64,000 nt of DNA from Microcella indica (GTDB lineage: Bacteria > Actinomycetota > Actinomycetes > Actinomycetales > Microbacteriaceae), in contig NZ_CP058670.1 of assembly GCF_013414345.1 (NCBI RefSeq), positions 1,364,001 to 1,428,000 of the forward strand, read 5' to 3'. The notes below the pieces were generated by a model that saw only the letters and a program-made list of their open reading frames with translations, made no database searches and was not told the DNA's origin. Made by a program: the position numbers and the translations under genes. Below, piece by piece: positions 8,778 to 15,495 of this stretch. The stretch's first letter is position 1. Every line of letters begins with the position of its first letter.

Positions 8778-9035
8778 ATGCAGAGCGAACTGGCCGCGAA
8801 GATCTTCGGCGATCGCGCCGACCCGAGCGAGCGCCTGCAGCGGCTCTTCGACGACTACTCGACGACGATGGGCGCTCCGCCCTCAGCGAGAGAGTGGGCC
8901 GCGAAGGTGCTGCGTGAGCGGCGCATCGACCCCAAGACGGATCCCGAAGGCGCTGTGGCGGCCGTGCGGCAGGCCTACCCGCGCCTCACGACGAAGGTGG
9001 CGCGCTACCTCGTGGAGGATGCTCGCCAGCGCTGA
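8778..9035 (+). CDS. small conserved-looking protein, function unknown
   Basis: An 85-residue, charged, probably helical protein (MQSELAAKIFGDRADPSERL). No family was recognised. AGGAAG lies 8-13 bp upstream of the ATG. It is divergent from imuA across a 163-bp gap containing the SOS box, so damage control is possible but unproven. Its last 50 bp overlap the end of the convergent gene at 8986. Confidence 0.55.
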   Translation: MQSELAAKIFGDRADPSERLQRLFDDYSTTMGAPPSAREWAAKVLRERRIDPKTDPEGAVAAVRQAYPRLTTKVARYLVEDARQR

Positions 9036-9495
9036 GCCCACCAGGGCTCGCGCCCTCGAGCAGCTCTGCGCGAGCATCCCGACCCATGGCGCGGTAGGCG
9101 ACCGCCCAGTCGTCGGCGCGCGCCATCACGAGACCCCGCCACGTACCGCCCGCCCTGGCCGGAATCGCGACGACCCCGTCAGGAGTGCGCAGGGCGAAGC
9201 CCACGAGCACGTCGATCGTGTGATCGCCCGCGTCGACCGTGAACATCGCCTCGGTGGCATAGAGCGGATGCTCGTCCGCAGCCCGCGTCGCCTCGAGCCC
9301 GAGCGCCGCGAGCACCCGCTCGACGGCCTCGACGCTGCCCGCCGGCAGCACGAGATCCCAGTCCCTCGCCTCGTCCACCAGCTCGAGGGCGGCGAGAAGC
9401 CCGGAGCCCCCGACGACGGAGGGCACCCCCGCCTCCGCGAGCGCCGCCTGCAACGCGCGCACCGTCTCGAGCGGGGGAGTGCGCGAGGCGGTCAC
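8986..9495 (-). CDS. nucleotidyltransferase-like protein
   Basis: 169 residues from GTG 9495. Residues about 23-43 (GGSGLLAALELVDEARDWDL) resemble the GG(S/G)...D-x-D core of minimal nucleotidyltransferase-fold proteins. The substrate is unknown. The GTG overlaps the stop of the upstream HAD gene as GTGA, indicating coupled translation in a two-gene operon. The last 16 codons overlap the convergent small gene. Confidence 0.6.
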   Translation of the reverse strand: MTASRTPPLETVRALQAALAEAGVPSVVGGSGLLAALELVDEARDWDLVLPAGSVEAVERVLAALGLEATRAADEHPLYATEAMFTVDAGDHTIDVLVGFALRTPDGVVAIPARAGGTWRGLVMARADDWAVAYRAMGRDARAELLEGASPGGLSAGEHPPRGSAPPSS

Positions 9496-10352
9496 GGCAG
9501 CTCGGCGACGCGGCGACGCAAGAACGCCGCCCCCGCGTGGTCGTGCACGAGGTCGCCCTCGACGACGACGTCGTACTGCTTGCCGAGCACGCCGTCGGCC
9601 GGCCGCACATCCAGGTGCGCCACGGGGATGCCGCGCGCGTGCACCGCGTCCGCCATGCGGTAGTCGGAGCGCGAGTCGCCGACCGACCACCAGCGCTGCG
9701 CGGTCACCCCGCGCGCGGCGAACCAGTCGAGCGCGCGATCCGCCCCGCGATTCTTGTCGAGCAGCACCGATTCGACGTCGGTCGAGATGATCGTCGAGTC
9801 GATGCGCCACGGCACGCGGCCGAGACCGTCGTGTGCCTCGCGGTCTCGATAGCGCAGCCCGAGGCCCGAGCCGACGAGACGCTCGTAGACCTCCGCCTCG
9901 TAGCGCGCCTGGGCGGCGTGGTAGGCGGCGGGGGAGACATCGGTGCACGCTTCGAGGGAGATCATGACGTGCTTGCCCTCGTCGACGAACATCGTGTCGG
10001 CGTACTGCTCGCGCGCGAGCCCTTCGACCGCCTCGCGCACCGACTCGGGCACGGCGAGGTCTCGGTCGATCTCGAGCTCACCCAGCCCCGTCGCGCCAAT
10101 GCTCGCCCAGCAGCCGCCCTTCTCGAACACGCCGAAGACGTGAGATCGAGCATCCAGCCCACCGTCGACGAGTCGTGCGACCACCTGCTCGCGCATGAAC
10201 GCGTCGCTGCGGCCCGTGATGAACGCGATCGGGATGCCCGCTGACGCAAGGGTCAGCAGGTCGTCCACGATCGAGTCGAGGGCGATGCGACGCGACTCGG
10301 GGCTCGCGATGGGGCCGTCGACGTCGAGTAGCAGCCCGAAGGGGGCGATCAT
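9492..10352 (-). CDS. HAD-superfamily hydrolase (type IIB-like)
   Basis: 286 residues. Motif I is LLLDVDGP near residue 9, motif II is FITGRSD and the acidic motif is VGDSRSDYRMAD near residue 240; the large insert between motifs II and III is consistent with a IIB cap. The likely role is phosphatase activity on a small metabolite, with the substrate unknown. An alternative GTG at 10370 would overlap the divergent DUF2834 start. It is translationally coupled to the nucleotidyltransferase-like gene. Confidence 0.75.
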   Translation of the reverse strand: MIAPFGLLLDVDGPIASPESRRIALDSIVDDLLTLASAGIPIAFITGRSDAFMREQVVARLVDGGLDARSHVFGVFEKGGCWASIGATGLGELEIDRDLAVPESVREAVEGLAREQYADTMFVDEGKHVMISLEACTDVSPAAYHAAQARYEAEVYERLVGSGLGLRYRDREAHDGLGRVPWRIDSTIISTDVESVLLDKNRGADRALDWFAARGVTAQRWWSVGDSRSDYRMADAVHARGIPVAHLDVRPADGVLGKQYDVVVEGDLVHDHAGAAFLRRRVAELP

Positions 10353-10358
10353 GGTGTC

Positions 10359-10706
10359 ATGACTCGTCACTGGAATGCTCCTGCCATCGTGTTCCTCATC
10401 CTCGCCGTCGTGGGGCTCATCGGCACCTGGACGTACAACATCCAGGCCATCGTGCAACGCACAGACTTCCTCGGCGACTGGTTCGCGAACGGCCCAGCCG
10501 TGGGCTCCCTCACCATGGACCTCCTCATCATGGCAGTGGCCGCGTGCGCGTTCATCGTCATCGAGGGGCGGCGCCTCGGCATGCGTCACCTGTGGGCGTA
10601 CATCGTGTTCTCGGGGCTCACGGCGATCGCCTTCACCTTTCCGCTCTTCCTGGCGAACCGCGAGCGGCATCTCGCCGCTCGACGCGACGCCGTGGCACCC
10701 TCCTAG
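10359..10706 (+). CDS. DUF2834 membrane protein
   Basis: 115 residues with three predicted membrane helices, beginning APAIVFLILAVVGLIGTW and containing the NIQAIVQ segment and charged C-terminus usual for DUF2834. No function is established. Its ATG lies only 6 bp from the divergent HAD start codon, so its promoter must lie within the HAD coding region unless the start is further in; no good internal start exists before the first helix. Confidence 0.75.
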   Translation: MTRHWNAPAIVFLILAVVGLIGTWTYNIQAIVQRTDFLGDWFANGPAVGSLTMDLLIMAVAACAFIVIEGRRLGMRHLWAYIVFSGLTAIAFTFPLFLANRERHLAARRDAVAPS

Positions 10707-10727
10707 CGGGGGAAGGGGCGCGACCGA

Positions 10728-11441
10728 GTGACACGATGGCGAATCTTCGGCGTGCTGCGCCTCGCAGCGGCCGTCGCCGGTATCGTCGCGCTCTCGAGCC
10801 GCTTCGTCTACGGCCTGGGGTTCAGCAGCTTCGCCTCGCTCAACTTCTTCGGCTATCTGACGGTGCAGAGCAACATGGTCGCCGTCGTCGCGAACGTGAT
10901 CGGCGGTGTCGTCGCCCTGCGCGCTCGCGGTGAGCCGTCCTGGCTGCCGGGGATGCGCGTCTCGATCGCGACGTTCCTCATCGTCGCGGGCATCGTGTTC
11001 ACGATCCTCGTGACGCAGTCGGCGAGTCGCGGCTACCTCATCGAGGTGCCGTGGAGCGACCGGATCCTGCACTACTGGCTGCCGGCCTTCCTGCTCGTCG
11101 ACTGGCTCGTCGGGCCTGGTAGCCGGCGTGCGCCGTGGCGCACGCTCGCGATCGTCGTCGGGTATCCGCTCGGCTGGGGAACGGTCACGCTCGTGCGCGG
11201 GAGCATCGTGGGCTGGTACCCGTACTTCTTCATGGATCCCGCACAGGTGTCGGGGCCGGGGGAGATCGTCGGCTACGGCGCCGCCGCGCTCGCGCTCTTC
11301 GCGGGTGTCGCCACGATGCTCCTGCTCGCTCCCGCGGTGGAGGATCGCGTCGTCGACGCGCGCGTGATGCAGATTCTCAGGGAGCGCCGAAGAACGGCGC
11401 GAGCTCGGTCATCGCTCGGTCCACAACCTCGTCGTCACTGA
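10728..11441 (+). CDS. Pr6Pr-family integral membrane protein
   Basis: 237 residues with about six membrane helices. The NFFGYLTVQSN segment after helix 1, the HYWLPAFLLVDWLV helix and the GWYPYFFMDP turn are characteristic of the Pr6Pr family. Function is unknown. The GTG at 10728 is preceded by GGGGGAAGG. The last 65 bp overlap the end of the convergent amine oxidase gene (11377), an unusually long convergent overlap. Confidence 0.75.
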   Translation: MTRWRIFGVLRLAAAVAGIVALSSRFVYGLGFSSFASLNFFGYLTVQSNMVAVVANVIGGVVALRARGEPSWLPGMRVSIATFLIVAGIVFTILVTQSASRGYLIEVPWSDRILHYWLPAFLLVDWLVGPGSRRAPWRTLAIVVGYPLGWGTVTLVRGSIVGWYPYFFMDPAQVSGPGEIVGYGAAALALFAGVATMLLLAPAVEDRVVDARVMQILRERRRTARARSSLGPQPRRH

Positions 11442-12771
11442 GCGCCGCGAGTCGAGCGACGCTCTGCGGACCGACGATCCCGACGAGCACGGGCGCGCTG
11501 ACGAGCGCGTCGAGGTTGATCCACTCGGTCACGAGTGCCTCCTGCGTCGGGTCGGTGAGCCACACGTGCGCCGTCTCAGCCCACGTCGCCTCGTCGAATC
11601 GGAGGATTAGCGTGTCGAGCGACCCCACCCCGAGCGAGGCGATCGCCTCGCGGTGCGCGAGCGGCAGTGCGGGCTCGAAGGTGATGCCGTCGTCCTGCAG
11701 CACGCCGAGCGGCACCGTCACGACGACACGGTCGACGGCCAGCGACTCACCGGAGCCGAGGCGCAGGGCGGCCCCGTCCTCGTCGTAGAGCACGGCTGCC
11801 ACGGCGCTCGCCCGCAGCACGTCCACCCCCTCGAGGAGGCTCTTGATGAAGCTCTCGAGCCCGCCCGAGACGAGGGCCTCCCAGCCACCGGGCACCTCGT
11901 CGAGGCCGGGGTCGACCGAGATCTGGCGCGCGAGCGCCCCGAAGCGCGCCCCGACCAGCTCCGCCGTCGCGGCTGCAGCCGCCTCCGTCTCGCTGAGCGC
12001 GTTCTCCGCAGAGTCGGTCCCGAGGGGTGCCAGTCGGGCGAGCGCGGTCGAGAGCGGGATGTCGAACTCCACCTCGCTGGCGACCTCTCGAGCGCGCGCG
12101 AGAACCGCCTCCCGCATCCCATCCGCGTCGATCTCGTCACCCGATGCCGCCCGCCGCATGATCGTCGTGACATCCAGAACCGACAGCTCGAGCTCGTCCA
12201 GCGCGTCGCGCAGGGCGCTCGGCTGCTCCCGCCCGATCCGCAGGGCGCCGAGCTCGACCGGAACCGGCCAGTCGCGTGCCGTCAGGGTGTGCACACGACC
12301 GCCGAGTCGCTCGCGCGCTTCCACCACGACGACATCGTGACCCGCCTCGCTCAGTCGGTGAGCGCACGCGGCACCCGCCATACCGGCACCGATGACGGCG
12401 ATGCGCTCCCCGAGGAGGGCGGTGCGCAGAACCTCGCCAGCCGCCCGCAGGCCGCTCGCCCGGGCGCCCTCGACACTGTTGGGCGCGTCCACCGACGTCG
12501 CCTCACCGGCAAAGAACAGTCGGTCGGCGACGGGCGCGGCGAGGCGCGCCCGGTCGGCCGGTTCGGCACCGACCGGCAGAAAACTCGTCGCACCGCGCGA
12601 GAACGACTCGGTGGCCCACGCACTGCGCGCCATGCCGGTCGGGCGCGGTGGGCCCGCCGTGGACGGTGCGCTGGGTTCGGGGCTCGGCCCGGGCTCCTGA
12701 GTGCACGCCGCGACGGCCAGAACGGAGAGCCCGGTGACCCCGGTCATCAGTGTGCGTCGCGTGATGCTCAT
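11377..12771 (-). CDS. Tat-exported lipoprotein, circularly permuted flavin amine oxidase
   Basis: 464 residues. Residues 1-23 form a twin-arginine signal (SITRRTLMTG) ending in lipobox VAAC, so the protein should be attached to the outer face of the membrane. In ordinary flavin monoamine/polyamine oxidases the Rossmann motif comes first and FSRG..FLPVG..RLFFAGEAT comes last. Here the order is reversed: FSRGATSFLPVG (57-68) and FFAGEAT (86-92) precede IGAGMAG (127-133) and LGGRVHT; the protein then ends after the substrate-domain segment SDDEVVDRAMTELAPFFGAP. Every expected segment is present once in one uninterrupted frame. Substrate unknown. Tat export implies folding with FAD before translocation. 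Confidence 0.88.
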   Translation of the reverse strand: MSITRRTLMTGVTGLSVLAVAACTQEPGPSPEPSAPSTAGPPRPTGMARSAWATESFSRGATSFLPVGAEPADRARLAAPVADRLFFAGEATSVDAPNSVEGARASGLRAAGEVLRTALLGERIAVIGAGMAGAACAHRLSEAGHDVVVVEARERLGGRVHTLTARDWPVPVELGALRIGREQPSALRDALDELELSVLDVTTIMRRAASGDEIDADGMREAVLARAREVASEVEFDIPLSTALARLAPLGTDSAENALSETEAAAAATAELVGARFGALARQISVDPGLDEVPGGWEALVSGGLESFIKSLLEGVDVLRASAVAAVLYDEDGAALRLGSGESLAVDRVVVTVPLGVLQDDGITFEPALPLAHREAIASLGVGSLDTLILRFDEATWAETAHVWLTDPTQEALVTEWINLDALVSAPVLVGIVGPQSVARLAALSDDEVVDRAMTELAPFFGAP

Positions 12772-12821
12772 GACAGGGCCACTGTATCGGCGTGGCCCGC
12801 ACGCGCGATCGGTTCGGGATG

Positions 12822-12860
12822 CGACGAAGCCCCGGCGGGTGACCCGCCGGGGCTTCGTCG
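12822..12860. terminator. long G/C-rich hairpin between the amine oxidase gene and tRNA-Leu
   Basis: Bases 12822-12840 and 12842-12860 are a perfect 19-bp inverted repeat with a minimal loop. No T-tract follows on either side. It probably terminates the tRNA-Leu transcript, which runs toward it on the minus strand. Confidence 0.6.
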
Positions 12861-12902
12861 TACTGTCTCAACCAGTTCGTTGTTCACACACGGGGTGAAC
12901 CG

Positions 12903-12987
12903 TGCGCGAGGGGGGACTTGAACCCCCACGCCCTATCCGGGCACTAGCACCTCAAGCTAGCGCGTCTGCCATTTCCGCCACCCGCGC
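12903..12987 (-). tRNA. tRNA-Leu (anticodon GAG)
   Basis: An 85-nt gene. The acceptor stem GCGCGGG pairs with CTCGCGC (one G-T pair), discriminator A. The anticodon loop TTGAGGT sits between CTAGC and GCTAG and places GAG at positions 34-36, reading CUC/CUU leucine codons. A long variable arm (GCCCGGATAGGGC) and a T arm with GTTCAAGT are typical of class II tRNA-Leu. CCA is not encoded. Confidence 0.95.
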
Positions 12988-13066
12988 TGGTCGTGATCGC
13001 GCCGCACGAGGCGGCTCGACCGAGGTATGACATTAGCACGGAATGGGCTCTCGCCAGCACGCCCGG

Positions 13067-13072
13067 TAGCGT
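13067..13072 (+). promoter_or_regulatory. TAGCGT -10 box, leaderless start of the M20 peptidase gene
   Basis: TAGCGT ends 7 nt before ATG 13080, with no Shine-Dalgarno sequence between. This is the geometry of an actinobacterial leaderless promoter (TANNNT then the start codon). Confidence 0.55.
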
Positions 13073-13079
13073 GGTCAAC

Positions 13080-14405
13080 ATGGCCCTCGAGCAACTCGAC
13101 GACACGGCGCGCATCGCCCGCGATCTGATTCGTTTCGACACGACGAACTACGGCGAGGGCCGCAGCAAGGGCGAGACCGAGGCAGCCGAGTACGTGGGCG
13201 CGATCCTCGAGGCCCTCGGGCTGCAGACGGAGTACATCGACTCCGCGACGGGGCGCACGAGCGTCATCACCCACGTCGAGGGGCGGTACGAGAACGACGT
13301 CGATACGCGACGCGGCGAGCGCCCGGGTCTCGTCGTCCACGGTCATCTCGATGTCGTGCCCGCCGACCCCGCGAACTGGTCGGTGGACCCCTTCGCCGGC
13401 GAGGTCCGCGACGGCATGCTGTGGGGGCGCGGGGCGGTCGACATGAAGGACATGGATGCCATGATCCTCACCGCGCTCGACGAGATCCTGAGCGGGGGCG
13501 GCCAGCCGAACCGTGATCTGACGATCGCCTTCTTCGCCGACGAGGAGAACGGCGGCGCGTACGGCTCCCACCACATCGTGCAGAACCGGCCCGAGCTCTT
13601 CGCGGGGGCGACGGAGGCCATCAGCGAGGTCGGCGGGTACTCCGTCGAGATCGGGGGCAAGCGCGCCTACCTGCTGCAGACCGGCGAGAAGGCTCTCGTG
13701 TGGATCAAGCTCATCAGTCGCGGCACGGCCGCGCACGGCTCGCGCGTGATCCACGACAACGCCGTGACGAAGCTCGCGGAGGCGGTCGTGACCCTCGGCC
13801 GGCGCGAGTGGCCTCTGCACCTCACGGCGACCACCGAGCTCCTCCTGAGCGAGCTCGGTCGCATCCTCGGTGTCGACGTCGAACAGCTGGGCCCCGACGA
13901 GGTCATGCTCCGCACCGGCACTGCGGCGGGGTTCCTCACCGCCACGGTGCGGACGACGAGCAACCCCACACTGCTGAGCGGGGGGTACAAGCACAATGTG
14001 ATTCCCGACCGGGCCGAAGCACTCATCGACCTGCGCATGATGCCGGGCGAGGAGGATGCGATCCTCGCGGAGCTGCAGAAGCTCGTGGGAGACGAGATCG
14101 AGATCGAGGTCATGCATCGCGATCTGGGGCTCGAGAACCCTTTCTCCGGCCCGCTCGTCGACGCGATGGTCAGCACGCTCAACCGCCACGACCCCGAGGC
14201 CGAGGTGCTGCCGTACCTCATGAGCGGCGGCACCGACAACAAGGCGCTCAGCCTCCTCGGGATCGCCGGCTATGGGTTCGCGCCCTTGCGCTTGACGCCC
14301 GAGCTCGACTTTCCGGCCATGTTCCACGGGGTGGACGAACGCGTGCCGCTCGAGGCGCTGAGCTTCGGGCACCGCGCGCTCACCGACCTGCTCACGAACT
14401 ACTGA
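13080..14405 (+). CDS. M20/M25/M40-family metallopeptidase
   Basis: 441 residues from ATG 13080 (MALEQLDDTARIARDLI). Metal-site motifs are VVHGHLDVVPAD near residue 85, GRGAVDMKDMDA near residue 117 and FFADEENGG near residue 155, with a dimerisation domain between. These enzymes are cytoplasmic Zn-dependent peptidases, deacylases or succinyl-diaminopimelate-type hydrolases; the specificity cannot be assigned. An in-frame ATG at 12993 would start next to tRNA-Leu and is unlikely given the TAGCGT box. uppP follows 46 bp downstream. Confidence 0.85.
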   Translation: MALEQLDDTARIARDLIRFDTTNYGEGRSKGETEAAEYVGAILEALGLQTEYIDSATGRTSVITHVEGRYENDVDTRRGERPGLVVHGHLDVVPADPANWSVDPFAGEVRDGMLWGRGAVDMKDMDAMILTALDEILSGGGQPNRDLTIAFFADEENGGAYGSHHIVQNRPELFAGATEAISEVGGYSVEIGGKRAYLLQTGEKALVWIKLISRGTAAHGSRVIHDNAVTKLAEAVVTLGRREWPLHLTATTELLLSELGRILGVDVEQLGPDEVMLRTGTAAGFLTATVRTTSNPTLLSGGYKHNVIPDRAEALIDLRMMPGEEDAILAELQKLVGDEIEIEVMHRDLGLENPFSGPLVDAMVSTLNRHDPEAEVLPYLMSGGTDNKALSLLGIAGYGFAPLRLTPELDFPAMFHGVDERVPLEALSFGHRALTDLLTNY

Positions 14406-14451
14406 GCCGCTCTCCGCTCACCAACCCCCTTCTCAGAACGGACGCCGCCGC

Positions 14452-15288
14452 GTGTCACTCCTCGAAGCGCTCATCCTGGGGCTCATCCAGGGCCTCACCG
14501 AGTTTCTCCCCATCTCCTCGAGCGCCCACCTGCGCATCGCGGGGGAGGTGCTGCCGAGTGCGACCGACCCCGGCGCCACGTTCACCGCGATCACCCAGAT
14601 CGGCACCGAGGCCGCCGTGCTCGTCTATTTCTGGAAGGACATCACGCGCATCATCGGCGCGTGGTTCCGGCACGTCACGCGGCGCGGCCTTCCCGCGAGC
14701 GATCCAGACGTGCGCATGGGGTGGCTCATCATCATCGGAACCGTCCCAATCGTCATCATCGGGTTCCTCGCCCAGGAGTACATCCGCTCCGCCTTCCGCT
14801 CGCTGTGGCTCGTCGCGATCGTGCTCATCGTCTTCGGCATCCTGCTCGGCATCGCCGACTGGCTCGGCCGTCGCGACCGCGAGCTCACGCAGCTGACCTA
14901 CCCGCACGGCCTCGCCTACGGGGCCGCACAGACGCTCGCGCTCATCCCGGGCGTCTCGCGCTCGGGCGCGACGACCTCGATGGGGCTCGCCCTCGGCTAC
15001 ACGCGACCCGCGGCCGCGCGCTACGCCTTCCTTCTCGCGGTGCCCGCGGTCTTCGGCAGCGGCTTCTACGAGCTGCTCACGGCGATCCGCGAGCCGGGCT
15101 CGAGCCCGTTCAGCTACGTCGAGATCGCGGCGGCCACGGTCGTCGCCTTCGGCGTGGGGCTCGCGGTCATCGCCGGCCTGATGGCCTACATCTCGAAGCG
15201 CTCGTTCCTGCCCTTCGTCATCTACCGGCTGCTGCTCGGCGGCACGCTGCTCGTGCTGCTCGCCACGGGAGTCATCGACCCGCTCTGA
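14452..15288 (+). CDS. uppP: undecaprenyl-diphosphatase UppP (BacA)
   Basis: 278 residues starting at GTG. It has the two UppP signatures, LTEFLPISSSAHLRI near residues 15-29 and IPGVSRSGATTSMG near residues 165-178, and about eight membrane helices. It dephosphorylates undecaprenyl diphosphate to recycle the lipid carrier for peptidoglycan synthesis. Family-typical length. Convergent with the PAC2 gene; the IS element now separates the two. Confidence 0.95.
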   Translation: MSLLEALILGLIQGLTEFLPISSSAHLRIAGEVLPSATDPGATFTAITQIGTEAAVLVYFWKDITRIIGAWFRHVTRRGLPASDPDVRMGWLIIIGTVPIVIIGFLAQEYIRSAFRSLWLVAIVLIVFGILLGIADWLGRRDRELTQLTYPHGLAYGAAQTLALIPGVSRSGATTSMGLALGYTRPAAARYAFLLAVPAVFGSGFYELLTAIREPGSSPFSYVEIAAATVVAFGVGLAVIAGLMAYISKRSFLPFVIYRLLLGGTLLVLLATGVIDPL

Positions 15289-15356
15289 CCGGGAGCTCGC
15301 CAACCGCGGCGGCCCGACTGCCGACTCCGCGAGCGCGCCCCCGAGCATCCCGTGCC

Positions 15357-15459
15357 CGTCTCCACAATTCAGGAGATGCCAGCTTCACATAGGGCCTCAG
15401 GATGCTCGACCGGCGTGTCGCGCAGGCGGCGAGCGCGCGACTCCTGAGTTGTGGAGACG
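15357..15459. repeat. 19-bp inverted repeat downstream of uppP
   Basis: Bases 15357-15375 and 15441-15459 match as an inverted repeat at 18 of 19 positions (core TCTCCACAA..CAGGAG), with a 65-nt spacer. It lies in the roughly 200-bp gene-free stretch between uppP and the IS element. A terminator for uppP or a dispersed palindromic repeat are both possible; no T-tract follows. Confidence 0.6.
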
Positions 15460-15495
15460 CGGCTCGGCAGCCGCGCGGGCGGTGAGGTCGCCTAG

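Noticed and set aside
11377-12771. Interpretation as two amine oxidase fragments fused by a frameshift
   Set aside because: The frame is continuous, no segment is duplicated or missing, and the break points coincide with the natural termini of the fold, so circular permutation explains it better.
12822-12860. Possible attachment site or CRISPR-like repeat near tRNA-Leu
   Set aside because: It is a single perfect hairpin with no direct repeat of the tRNA 3' end and no integrase gene nearby. No CRISPR array was seen anywhere in the window.
15343-15407. GAGCATCC/GGATGCTC pair as a pseudoknot partner of the 19-bp inverted repeat
   Set aside because: GGATGC and GCATCC are very frequent octamer parts throughout this window, so the pairing is probably coincidental.
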